Below, one piece after another: positions 48,338 through 60,614 of a stretch of DNA of 64,000 nt. The notes below the pieces were generated by a model that was given only the letters and a program-made list of their open reading frames with translations, had not been told where the DNA came from and searched no databases. Positions within the stretch are counted from its first letter, which is position 1. Each line of letters opens with the position of its first letter. Where the stretch lies: positions 42,089,665-42,153,664 of the forward strand of contig CM050690.1 in NCBI GenBank assembly GCA_027574665.1, given 5' to 3'. This stretch comes from Rhynochetos jubatus. Taxonomy: Eukaryota > Chordata > Aves > Eurypygiformes > Rhynochetidae. The position numbers and the translations under genes were made by a program.

Positions 48338-50299
48338 TGGATCTAAGTGCAATATAGGATTTTGCTATGTAGTTCTGAATAATAGTGGAATGAGTGAGGT
48401 TAAAGGATGATTGGAATAAAATATTTGAGCTGAGAGTTAGGTCAAGGTATTCATGCCTATTTAGATCTATGTAAACTTTGGTATCAAGCAATTTTGAATA
48501 CACTGGAGAAGAAAAGAGCAGGAACAGGACCTGTCAAGAAAGAGAATACAATAAAGTAGGTGGACTGTCCCTCCGGTGCTTGCCCTACCTACAATGTAGC
48601 CTCTATTTTTGTCCTGTGAACAGCATGATTTACCTATAATCCAGGCTCTTAACCTTGCTTCTTTTTTTGTGTGTCTTTTACTGCCTCAGAGGGCTAGTCA
48701 GAGGGCCCGCCTTGTCATCAGAGGGCAACTGGAATGGTTTGATTTCCTGGGGACACGCAGCATCCCTTAAAAGTTGTAGGAAATAGTTGGGTCTCTAGAG
48801 GAGGCCTTCTGAGTCTCTGCTTAAGTGGTTTCATCATACAGAATATGAGGGTGAAAAAAATCACAAGCAGTGTCTATCCTAGTCCTTGTTGTACAATGGG
48901 TTTTGTATGAGGAGTTTCAAGTCCTTGTCAGGAGTTTGTGTGACTGTGGCAGATCAAGGTGCATGTAAAGCAGATGTGCTGTGACAGTGGCTCTCCTAGA
49001 TGTTATGAATCTTTTGTGCTGCTATTACGATCAGGATGAGGGGCATCTTGTTTAGTGTAATTCAATTTTGTGCTTTTCAGAGCCACAGTGGCTTCCAGTT
49101 TTGCAGGTGTGACAGTTCTAGAAGCAGAGCCCAACAAGTCTTGCAGGTTTTTCAGTAGTTTAGTTACCCTGCCATATGTTAGGAAGAAAGAGGTCTCCGA
49201 CTGTATAGTTTTCTGCCATTATGTCAGTTTGGATACTGAGTTAACTGTGTGATCAGGTTGTCTGACACTTAGATGCCCTCTTGTACTTGGGGTGTAGCAG
49301 CCACTCTGTAATGATGTGTAAGGTCTCAAGCTGTGTAGCTTCAAGCCCACCTGGCACATCTTGGAGGTGACCTGTAACTTAAATGCCTGGCACCAGGGTC
49401 CCTTGTGAAACCCATAAATTTTGTGAATCATGTTGTACTGTCTTTTAAGTTGAAGTGAGGATTTATTTTTTCTCCATATTCGATATTTTCTGCTGTTCAA
49501 CGAAGCACTGTGAGAGTGCCTCATTTCTTAAGGGTCTTGGCCTTTCTGTCAGTTTTCTGGAGTTTGTTAAGCACTGGCCTGGGGCTAGTAGGTGTCTGGA
49601 GTTCCTCTTCTCTTCCTTGCTGCCTCTAATTCTGCAGCTGCAGTTTTAACATGCCTCCACCTCCCACAGTGAATAGATCATATACAGTCATGGGCAATAA
49701 CTGCTGGAAAACTGTTGTTTGAGTAAATTAGTTATGAATTGATTGGAGGATTGTTGCCTAGGTTTGGGAAGCATAATATTTCATTTTCAGATGCCCTGTA
49801 CCATTTCAATGCAGATGTTACAATATTGATTTTTATTCTATTCTGTTTGATTTTTGTAAGCAGAAGAGGAGCATGAAATCAGGAAAGGGCATATGGAAGT
49901 ATCTTTTTAGAGCTTATCCTGGGTTTATTTTGGAGAGGGATTTTAGCTGAAAAATTGAATAGTGAAGCTTGCACAAAATTATTGCAGTTCTTCATTAATA
50001 GGTAGCCTATATATTTTTCTTTTAATTGAACAATTTTTTGTCTCATCTTTATATTTTGCTAAGTTATCTTAGTTTACAACAGTCATTGAAACAGAAATTG
50101 TGAATTCAGGACACACTGAAGCTGAAGGGAATAAATCCTGAACAGGAAAAAGAAAAGAATGTAAGTGGAAGAAACTTCAGTAGATGTTAGAAAGTTGTTG
50201 CACAGAATAGATAGGTATAAAAATATGTAAAAGTACAATAATGAAAAGTAAATATTTCAGTATTTTAATACTTTGATTAATACTTCATATTATTTATTA
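48338..50299. other. Intergenic block, one unresolved segment
   Basis: The higher-GC segment at about 48670-49660 differs from its AT-rich surroundings and has a 101-codon open frame on the minus strand (49524-49219). I do not recognise it. The remainder is AT-rich. Confidence 0.4.
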
Positions 50300-51330
50300 G
50301 TTGCACTCAGAGTTGTAGTCAATGTCTCAATGCCTGAGTGGGGACCAGTGACAAGTGGCATTGGTAGCGGGTCAGTATGTTCAACATGTTTGTCAGTGAC
50401 ATGGACGGTGGGACTGAGTGCCCCCTCAGCCAGTTTGCCAATGACACCAAGCTGTGTGGTGCAGTCAACATGCTGGAGAGAAGGGATGCCATTTAGAGGG
50501 ACCCGGACAGGCTGGAGAGACGGGCCTGTGCCAACCTCATGGAGTTCAACAAGGCCAAGTGCAAGGTCCTGCACATGGGTCAGGGCAATCCCAAGCACAT
50601 GTACAGGCTGGGTGGAGAATGGATTGAGAACAGCCCTGAGGAGAAAGATTTGGGGGTACTGGTGGATGAAAAGCTAGATATGAGATGTCAGCATGCACTG
50701 GCAGCCCAGAAAGACAAGTGTATCTTGCGCTGTGTCCAGAGAAGCATGGCCAGCAGGTTGAGGGAGGTGACTCTCACCTTTTACTCCACTCTCATGAGAC
50801 CCCACCCCAGTACTGCATCCAGCTTCGGGGCCCCCAACATCAGAAGGACATGGACTGTTGCAGCGAGTCCAAAGGAAGCCACGAAGATCAGAATACTGGA
50901 GCACCTCTCCTGTGAAGAAAGCCTGAGAGAATTGGGCTTGTTCAGCCTGAAGAAGAGAAGGTTCCGGGGAGACCTTATAACAGCCTTTCAGAACCTAAAG
51001 GGCCTACAAGAAAGCTGGAGGGAAGACTTTTTACAAGGGCAAGTAGTGACAGTGCAAGGGGTAACCGGTTTTATATTGAAACAGGGATTGGATGTAAAGG
51101 AGAAATTCTTCACTGTGAGGGAGGTGAAGCACTGGAACAGGTTGCCCAGAGAAGCTGTGGATGTCCCATCCCTGGAAGTGTTCAAGTCCAAGCTGGATGA
51201 GGCTCTGAGTAACCTGGTCTAATGGAGGGTGTCCCTGCCCATGGAGGGTGTTCCCGCCCCATGGCAGGGGGGTTGGAACCAGATGATCTTTAAGGTCCCT
51301 TCCAACCCAAACCATTCTATGATTCTATGA
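50300..51330 (+). mobile_element. CR1 LINE, 5'-truncated, best preserved copy in the window
   Basis: Starts inside the RT domain (RVVVNVSMPEWGPVTSG), has the palm motif as FANDTKL instead of FADDTKL (about 50431), a frameshift before it and a TAG soon after, then a 227-codon open frame (50539-51222) from MEFNKAKCKVLHMGQGNPK to LDEALSNLV, the CR1 ORF2 C-terminus. The 3' UTR ends in two ATTCTATG octamers at 51314-51330. It cannot be active: 5' truncation, lost catalytic Asp, frameshift. Confidence 0.93.
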
Positions 51331-53738
51331 CAGTTTTCTTTCTGTGCAGACAGTGGGCAGGTCACAGAGGTATGCTGGGCTCGGGAGAGACCTGTGTCAA
51401 GAATCTCTGTCTCTTACACATAGTCAGGAAAAAGATGTAGGCTATTTCAGGCACATAAGCCATCTAAGAACTACTTGTGCCCTCTTCTACCTATGTTACT
51501 TACAGTAAAGCCACAGTATACCTTTTAATTGGAAAGAACAGGTTTACTATGTAATATCTCATTCAAACTATAAAATCCCACCTAGGACAGAATATTTGTA
51601 TATTCCTTCTTCAAATAAGCACAATAGTCCTATTTAGAAAAGATCTTTGGAAATGATCAATCACTTTCTTAGAACTAGCAAGCTGTAAAATGTGCTTTAG
51701 TTTGCCAGAAAAATCAATGTTGTATTTCCAAATTAAAAATCCCCAGTATCATAAAATGCCTGTATATCATGATTTTAAAGTGCCTAATAAGAATTCCCCA
51801 GTCAAAGAATACTTTGATTTTTTTTTTTTCCCTGGTAAAGCTGTCTGTATTGAAAGCTAGAGAATCAAAGAAAATACTATCATGTGAAATGAAATTAACT
51901 TGGTGTATCACTGAATGCAACCGTTTCTTAATTATTGTGATATAGGTGAGCCTGACTACTGTAAAATACATCTGGTTTCACAGTAATAAGAAATCATACA
52001 GATGATAAAAATTCTATGGAGTAAACTTCTGTGGTACATTGACTTCTAACTTGTTTTGAAATAATACTTTCTAATTCTGTGACATATTTTTGCTACAAGA
52101 CTTTAAGAAAATTTATAGTTGCAAACTAATAAAACATCATCAGATTCCCATGAAGGAAATAATGAATCTTCGATGGCTACATACTGACAGAGTGCTAAAG
52201 TAATTCTAGATAACTTATTCTATACTGTACAGTTTTCAAGATGGTTGATACACAGTAGCATCAAGAACTGACAATATTTTTTGGTTTTGTTTTTAATATT
52301 TGTGACGTGTTTTTGTAAAAAGCAGATGTGTTGCATTTTAAACTGTTTTATTCTAGGGTCCTCTGGTTATCTGTTTAAGGAATAGACAGATTTTTCTTGG
52401 ACTCTTTTGCCTTTCAATGACATTAATTTTCATCCTCTATTGTGTTCTGAGCAAGCCATGTTCACTTGTATGTCATATGAATGTTTGTGACATTTAGCTT
52501 CCCAAGGAAAATTTTATATGTCATCATGTATTTGGCCTATTGCAATTCATATTAAGTCCTATTCATTCCACTTCTCTGTCCATCTGTTCTGTTATACTTA
52601 GCCCTTTGGACTGTAGGTCCGGAACATGAATTAAATTTCATGTGTACATTTCAAATACACCTTTCCTATATAAACTGGTGAGGTGTCTACTTAAAAGAAC
52701 ACTGTCAGCAAAGTGTTTAGGAGTGCTCTTGCATGGCATACATTTCTTTTTGTATACTGATTCTCCAGGAGAAATGGAAAGTACATAATTTTGGGGAGAC
52801 CACATAGGACCACAAGCACATTAGTAATGATTTTGTGTATTGCTTTATGCATCTTACAGTTGCAAAATAAGATGGTGGTAAGAGATTTGTTCTATTTCAT
52901 AGATTATGCCTATGGCACAGGTGATACATCATACATGATATAGTAGTTAAGCTATACCCAACAAATTTTGGGATATATATTTAGCAGAAGCTACTCGAGT
53001 AGTTAACACTGGAGGATCTGCCAGTCAACCTAGCTCTGCCCAACTGAAATCTTTGTGCACTTTGGAAACAGATGGGGTCCCTGTAGTACGTATAAGGAAC
53101 TGATTGGGAAAAACAGTCTGGATTGTTCCTTCCGCAGGAAGGGGCAAACCTATTTTCAGGATTTTTTTTACTCAACAGTTTGGGTGCAATTGGAGGGTAA
53201 TGTGGAAGGATGAGGAAGTCCAATATGTACCTCAGTATTATTTAATCCTGAGTGAAAATAATCCATGATTTGAGCTGTATGGTATCAGTGTTAGATGATG
53301 CTGTATGTCACCACTCCTGCCATGTCAGCCTTTCACTGCTAGCCAAACAGAGGAATTCATTGCAACATTAAAACTTATGGCGTAGTCCACAGGGACCAGA
53401 GGTGGAAAAAGTTATGCATGTAACACTGAATTGTTGTAACCCATGATTTAAGTTGCATATTATACAAAGTGTTACAACAGAAAGCACCTGAATGAATGAA
53501 GAACAAAGCTCACAAGAAGCAGTTCAAGTGCAGCAGCGACCCAACTTGGGCTGGGTTTTGTGCAAGTAGCTCCACGACACACACCAAAGTCATAGAACAA
53601 ATGAACCCAGTGAATATTTTGTAGATATTTCTGGACATTTTACAAACATTTTATGTAGGAAGGGGTGGTTAATGAGATGTACTGAGATAGGGTGAGACCT
53701 GAACATGACATAAATGGTATGAAATAAAGGGTGGAGAA
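51331..53738. other. Intergenic block with no gene seen
   Basis: AT-rich sequence with no recognisable repeat or coding region. Confidence 0.5.
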
Positions 53739-54017
53739 TGTGCTTGTTTTGGCTGGGCATCAGTTGCATGCTGGTGAGCAATTGTTTTCATTTACATCAT
53801 TTGTTTTCTTGGCATTTATGTTCCACTCCTTTTGTTTTGCTATTTTTTTTGAAGTTTATTATTATTATTTCTTTTTAATGATTAAGCTGTTGTTTTCTCA
53901 ACCCATGCGTTTGTTTCTCACTTTTATGCTTCCAACTCTTCCCCATCCCACCAGGGTAGGGAGGAGTGAGTGAGGAGCTATGTGGTGCTTAGTTGCCAGA
54001 TGGGCTAGACCACAACA
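53739..54017 (+). mobile_element. Second LTR of the same family, internally deleted
   Basis: Begins TGTGCTTGTTTTGGCTGG, aligning with the first 18 bases of the LTR at 47814, then jumps directly to GCATCAGTTG and TGGTGAGCAATTG, which correspond to 48145 onward in that copy. It continues to the family's 3' end (GTGGTGCTTAGTTGCC ... AGACCACAACA). About 313 bp present in the other copy are absent. Flanking 5-mers GAGAA and GACAT match at 3 of 5 positions. Confidence 0.7.
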
Positions 54018-55207
54018 GACATGAACAATCCTCAGCCTCATCCATTCTTAAAGCTCTTTGAAGCAAAACCCATAAGTGTGATGAGACACCAGAAGAGACA
54101 CTAACTTTAGAAGACTACTGGCACCTGCAGTGTTGAACACTTGTAACTGTACTGTCTCTTCAGCATCTGCCCAGATACTACTGAACTTTGTAAATTCACT
54201 TGCTCTGACTGTTTTGTTGCATATCAATTGCAATATGGCCAACAAGTACTTCCTCTGAACATATCCATGGCAAAATGCCTAATGCTTTATGTATGAATAA
54301 CAGTTGCAGAGCTAAATTCATGTTCAACTTTAAAAATCACAAATAGAGAAATAGTACCATCTGAGGATGTGAGGGTAGATAATAAAGGCAATGGATTAAG
54401 TCCTTTTGTCTGAGGATTGCCATTTTTTTTTAACCTCTGTACAGTTTTGATAAAATCAGGATTATTTTATTTCATACAAACTGGGTTATGATTGTTCTTA
54501 AGGCTCTAGGGTACTTCAGCAATACAGAGTGCATGACAAGGAAAATTATTATTGCATTTGTTACCATTTTACAGTTCTGTATCTAAAACACAGTACTTCA
54601 AAAACAGCCTCCTTCAGCTAAGCTGTGGATGAAGTAATTGGAAGATTTTAAGTATTAGTAATCTAGGTAATTCTTATGCATTTGAAAGCTAGTATTACAT
54701 TATTTTGCTTAGATACCTTCAGAGAGAAAGTGTGAAAATATTACTCTGTGTTTCCATAGTCATTGTCACAGCAGTAGGGCCTTTTAAAGAATATTTTAAA
54801 GCTCTTTCTGTGGTGGGCACTCATTCCTGCTCTCTTTTCATCTGTGCTAGCAAAATTATTTGTGGGGCTGTAGTAGAAACCATATGATGAAAGTAACCTC
54901 ACTAAAAAAAAGAAACTGTGCCTTCCCCTCACCCTCTCCTCAAGTGACCTAATTTTTCTATTTCTTATCCATTTCAGTTCCATGATACAATACACAGTGC
55001 AGCAGTGGAAAGAATTACATTGGCAGGGCTAGCAGGGAAAGCTGCTGCAGTGTGAGAGCAGGAGGTGGGAATACCTTGAATGAGCCTCATCTGAATTTAC
55101 AAAAGTATTTACACTGTCAAATGTTGCACTTTGAAGATGTAATTTTATCTTTAAAAAATTTCTCCTCTCATGTAAACATACACTTCATTTAGACTGATTC
55201 AACCTCA

Positions 55208-55257
<50 letters not shown>

Positions 55258-57734
55258 TTTAAGGTTGTTAGTGTTTGTGTGTGCATGTGGTCTTTTATAA
55301 AGAAACTTATCAACTGTTAACGAGTAGAGCATTACTTCAGTCAAAGTAAGATTTGATAAACTGACTAGGAAAAAAACCCCAGAAATCAAGCTGAGAAAGA
55401 AAAGTTATGAAAAGACTGTTTTCTTTATTGCATATACACAAGTTAAGATGTAAGTAGAACTATTACTTTCCTAAAATTGAAGATTTTAGGGATAAATAAA
55501 TTTTGGTGTAAACACGAAGACTGAGCTGTTGGACTCTTACAGGTCTCCTTTTTTTTTTTTTTTTTCCCCTCTCTATTGTAGCAAAACCTTCTTTAACTGT
55601 AGCAATTACAGTTGTATTGTAGCTGTCACAGTTTAATGACAGATAGAAAGTAAGACAGAATTTACAGATCTGCTGATGCATATAGCCTGAATTCCACCTA
55701 ACATTTTTTTCTATGTGCTTGGTATTGCCCAGCTGCCTGTAAAATCTTAGAGGCAATCAGTTGGAAACATTAGACACAGGAAACTATGTGATCTGGATGT
55801 GGTTTGTTTCTTCAGGCTATAGTCTATTCACCACACTGTCTTGGTTGGTTGGGTATTTTTTGTAGGTTGGGTTTTTTTTTTTGTTTGTTTGTTTGTTTGT
55901 TGTTTTTTGGGTTTTGTTTTGTTGTTTTTTTTTTTTTGTAATTTTTCAGACAGAAATTTTACGGCTTTTCTTTATGTAACACTTGTCTCCTAGTTTGAAC
56001 TACCACAAATACCTCAGAAATTTTTGTCTGAGGCTTGGAAAAGAATAACTGTTTTATTGGTAAAGTTTTGTAATATTTTCCATGCATTCAGCTGAAACAA
56101 GGTAAGACAGAAACTGTAGTCAGGTATCTTCTCTTCATAGTCAGTACTTTCTGTACTTTGTACAGATATTGCACAGGTGTGAAAGATTAAATAACTTTGT
56201 GTTATGACTCATTTTTGCCTGTGACCACTTAATTCCAGGTGGTGTTGGGGAGTGTTTCTGGTCTCAGTTTTCTCTGCATTCGATTTCCTTGGTGTCCGTA
56301 GACCCATATTTCCTTTTAGATGTGGACCTTTGTTATCTCTATTTTTTTTACTGGAGCCATCATTTCTTTCCTCAAGGTCACAGTCTTATTCTTCTTTTGG
56401 CTGTGTGATACTGTGTTACATACAATTTCTGCCTTCCCTTAAACAAGATAATTTTGCCTGAATTTATTTCTCTTTGTACTGAAAAATAATAATAGAAAAG
56501 AAAAACTGAGCACAGCCAAAAATAAAGGAGAAGGCTGTTTAAAGCCTAGTTAAAGCCTAACGTTGAGCCAGTCTTCGTTTTTTCTTCAAACTGAGCATAA
56601 CAAGATAGCACTCTGTGCTTCAGCCATGCTCATCTAAGGTGGATAAGCATTTTCACACTTCCTCAAAATTTTTATGGTCTGCAGTTGAGAAACTCTCCAA
56701 AGTTGTCTTCTTTTTTGCACATCTTTCCCTGAATTCTTTGGCCATGTCTTTCTCATGGGGTTTTTCTACATAAATTATGAACTAAAGCATTTCTGTATTT
56801 TGCTAATTTATTTCCATTCACTTGACCATGCAACTGTGATATCCCACTGTGCAAAACGTCATATTACACTTTGATTCTTTTTTTTTTCAACTAGTATTTT
56901 AGTTCTTTTATTAAAGATATGAGAAAGAGGAAGGGACGTGGAATAAACCAGAAACTAACACCAGAGTTGGTGCTTTGGCATACTTTTTTGCAAGGCCTTA
57001 ATTTTAGATTTATTTTAACACTGTTGCATTGAAATGTAGGTATTATGAAATGGAAGAAGTACAGTTTACTAGTTCAGCATTATGTTCTTTGCAGTAGGCT
57101 GCACTTTCTTGAGGAGTAGGAAAAGTTTGAGCCTTGATGAATAGAAGAGTTTTTGTCTCTTTGCCACAGGACAAATATAATGACAAAATAGAATTTGGGG
57201 AGAAAACATGTATAGCTTTTCACAGTGCAGGTGAACTATATTCCATTTATTTACAGGAGAAGATACATTGTCCAGGAAGAGAAATATTGGCTCCCGAGAG
57301 AGATGTTACAAGAGGGGGCTGTCCTGCATTTTTGCACTGTGATGATTTGCCTGGTATTTGCTGATATCTTATGTAGTCTTGATGAAGCATTTATCACAGG
57401 TTTGAAAATCCATCAAAATGACTCAGAAGCATGATAGAAAAAAAAATTAAACAGACTAGGCCACTTCCTGCTTCAAATTCCCATTGAAATTCTGCTCATG
57501 GTGAATACAGAAATGCAGAATTTGGGAGAAAGTCCAACTGTGCTTTTGTTTTCATAAGTTTGACATGTAAGAAGTATACAGGGACTGATTATGGCTTCTG
57601 TGTTTGTTTGTTTTCTCTGCTGCACAGACCTGGAAAGCTAAAATCCAAATCCGGAATATATACTAACATGAAGGTTTGACAAGCAGCATGTTGAAGGTAT
57701 GAAGGTAAGGAAGACAACCCACTGGATCAAGTAC
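54018..57734. other. Intergenic block with no gene seen
   Basis: Contains the AT palindrome at 55208-55255, a T-run near 55551-55565 and a (TTTG)n/T-rich tract at about 55868-55940. The open frames have no recognisable product. Confidence 0.45.
55208..55255. repeat. (AT)21 dinucleotide array in a perfect palindrome
   Basis: TGC, 21 AT units (55211-55252), GCA: 48 bp of perfect inverted symmetry able to extrude as a cruciform. Confidence 0.95.
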
Positions 57735-57960
57735 GTATGGGTGATGTTGCAACATCAAAGAACCACTGCATGGCTGCGGCTGGCTGGCACCTTTGGAGAT
57801 TGCACAGTCCTGCCACCGATCAAGCAAGGTCAACTACAGAAGGTTGCTCAGGGCCATGTCCATATGGGCTTTAAATATCTCCAAGGATGGAGACTCCACA
57901 CTCCAAGCTGCCTGTGTCAGTGTTACAGTATAAAGTGTTTTGCTCTGAGTGTTTGAAAAA
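57735..57960 (-). mobile_element. CR1 LINE fragment, reverse orientation
   Basis: The plus strand carries CTCAGGGCCATGTCCATATG, GGCTTTAAATATCTCCAAGG and ATGGAGACTCCACACTCCA, reversed CR1 words from the region before the 3' UTR. The 3' tail is degraded. Confidence 0.7.
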
Positions 57961-59231
57961 GAATCTCTGACTTGAGACCCAGGGGTCACTGGGTCTCAGT
58001 GCTGACTACTTCAAAGCAAACATCATTTAGCAGTTGGTGTAATGGTTAAGGCACAGTGTTATGTGTGTGTGCTACAATTGTTAAAATTATTTGCCCGTTT
58101 TTACTTATTTTACTAATAGCTCTAGTGTATTTTTTATCTCTGGTCACAGCATTGCATACAATGTAATCTGACCTATGAGGAAAATATTTTTATTCCCTTT
58201 CTCTTTCTCTTACTTCCTCATATACCACAATTCTATTTGGTCTGTGCAGGAGGGATTTACGAGTTCAATAAGCTGCCATGAAGGACCTCCATTATGACTG
58301 AAATCTCAACACAGAATCTCTATTAATTTTCCTGATATTCATCCATGGTTGATTTTGGCAAAGTAAATTCATTCCTCTTGCTGCTAAACAAGAGGCTCAT
58401 TTCTGGTTGAGTCATGTTTTGGTGTATTTTAATCTTCTAAAATACTACACATCCAACAGAATGTTGTATTTTGTGGAAAGATGCTCGCAGATGTTTACAT
58501 AAAACCACATTCAACTCTATGATCATCTTGGGACACTGTGGATGACTATGTTTTATTTCCGTGGAAATATTCAGAGCTTCTACACCTAGAATGTTTGCCA
58601 TACAATGTGGGGAAAAAAGAGATAATTTAAGACTGCTCAGGGTTTATATGCCATGTGCAATCCTCCTTGGTTGGCAAGATGCCACTATCATACCTTCATA
58701 AAGACAGCCTGCTGTAGCCAGCTGCCTAGGATGCCCTTAAGAGAGCTAACACATTTCTTAGTCTTTTTATTATGCTCACTGAAGGTAAATGCTGTGTGTG
58801 AAGTTTTCACAGGAGGAGTGCATTGCTACATAGGAGCTGCTGGAGGAGAAACTCATGCAGCAGGCAGTCACTTCTCACAGGAAACAATAGCATAAATGAA
58901 GCAGAATGAACACTGAACAGCACTTGACTAGAGTTTACCCCATGCTTAGATGTTCTTAAATAACATGATAAATTAAATGAATTTAGACTGATTAATATGA
59001 AGATTGGACCTGGAATCTTTGTTTAGGTAGCATTGGAATGTCACTTTGGGATGCTGCTACAGAAATAGCTCTATCTCAGGGTATATATGTAAGGTAGCAC
59101 CACTTCCTTGTTTATTGTTTGGACCTGCTCTTCATCTGCGGAGGAGAAGAACAGACGCCAGTAGTAGAATAACACGATTGCCTTTATTTCTTTTTCTTGG
59201 AAGGGATTATTTTTCTTGCAGAGGACTCATT
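57961..59231. other. Intergenic block with no gene seen
   Basis: Holds a 10-bp-stem hairpin at 57973-57998 and a weak tRNA A-box-like word at 58031-58052 (see findings). No coding region recognised. Confidence 0.45.
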
Positions 59232-59484
59232 AAAAGAAAAAGAAAGAAGGAAAGGAAAGGAAAGGAAAGGAAAGGAAAGGAAAGGAAAGGAAAGGAAAGG
59301 AAAGGAAAGGAAAGGAAAGGAAAGGAAAGGAAAGGAAAGGAAAGGAAAGGAAAGGAAAGGAAAGGAAAGGAAAGGAAAGGAAAGGAAAGGAAAGGAAAGG
59401 AAAGGAAAGGAAAGGAAAGGAAAGGAAAGGAAAGGAAAGGAAAGGAAAGGAAAGGAAAGGAAAGGAAAGGAAAGGAAAAAAAAA
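59232..59484. repeat. (AAAGG)n pentanucleotide microsatellite
   Basis: 253 nt of uninterrupted purines with about 45 near-perfect AAAGG units at 59250-59476. Stop-free frames rich in KERKG on the plus strand and FLSFP on the minus strand result from the repeat. Confidence 0.97.
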
Positions 59485-60614
59485 TCCAGATAGCACTAGC
59501 ACAGCAAATTTCCAGAAGCTTAGTAACATAACATCATGCTTTTTTCTCAGCTACTTGTAAATAGGACTCCGTATGATTTATTATAGTTAGCATGAAGTCA
59601 CCTGCAATACTTTACAACAGTTCCCTTTGAAACAATGCTTTCTAAAAATAATGAGCTTATTGCTCCTCTCTGTAGAAACAAATCGGTGAGATTCCTTGTC
59701 ATAAGAAAAATGCCTGGTAGTGTGTTTTCCTAGCTGGGCATGGCTCAGGTATCAACTTATCAGAAATTACTTTGTGACTGACACCCTGGGTAACATTCTA
59801 TGGAACATCTAAGAGACCATTTCCCCTACAAGCTCCACAACTCATCTGTCCTCTTCTGTCAGTGTTTGCCAGTGTCATACTGCCTCTTTTAGGTATCGTC
59901 CCCCAGTTAGAGTACATCACACAGATACACCACTTCAGGCTGATTTCTGTGCCAGAAAGATTTTAGAAGCATTTCAGTCCCTACTATTGCCTTTTTGGAA
60001 TCCATCGCCATTCTAGTCTGTCAGCTCTGTGCTTTAGTCTTGCACTCCTTCAAGGGTTTAACATGTGAAGGAGGTTATATATATTGTCATTCTCCAGACA
60101 TACTAATTAAAGGAATGCTCACCCAAATAGATTATGCATATCATTGCGTACACCAGACACAGTATATTCAAGATCAATTATGATTATTCAACACTCAATG
60201 AAAGAGGGATAAATGGATCACTATGGATATTAGTACTCACAGATCATGCAGTGAAGATATTGGTGGAAGAGAACTTATTAGTACATAACAAGTTGCTCAT
60301 TATTTCTTTTTGGAAAATGAGAAAGGAAGCCAAAAAGAAACCTGTTCTCTGATGGTGCTGAGTTAAGCACCTGAGTTCTGTACTTGTCAAATTTCTCTAC
60401 AGTCACTTCAGCGTCATCCAGGGTGATGAATGGGAAGATGCTAGAAAGACAAGTTTATGACAGTGTGATATTAAATGCAACACACTAAAAGTCAGGAGTT
60501 CTGGAAGGTATGTTCCTCCCCTCAAGATTCAGTCAGGAATCTATTAACTGAGGCAGATGCTTTTGAGAAAATCTTCAGGGTTCACTTTTTTATCTTTGCT
60601 GCAGAGAATAAAGA
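59485..60614. other. Intergenic block with no gene seen
   Basis: AT-rich sequence. No repeat family or coding region recognised. Confidence 0.5.

Noticed and set aside
50539-51222. 227-codon open frame as a host gene
   Set aside because: It is the C-terminal part of CR1 ORF2, followed by the CR1 3' UTR and terminal octamers.
58031-58100. tRNA gene
   Set aside because: Only an A-box-like word is present. No acceptor stem, anticodon loop or B box could be found.
59046-59531. 161-codon KERKG-repeat frame
   Set aside because: Translation of the AAAGG microsatellite with short random flanks.
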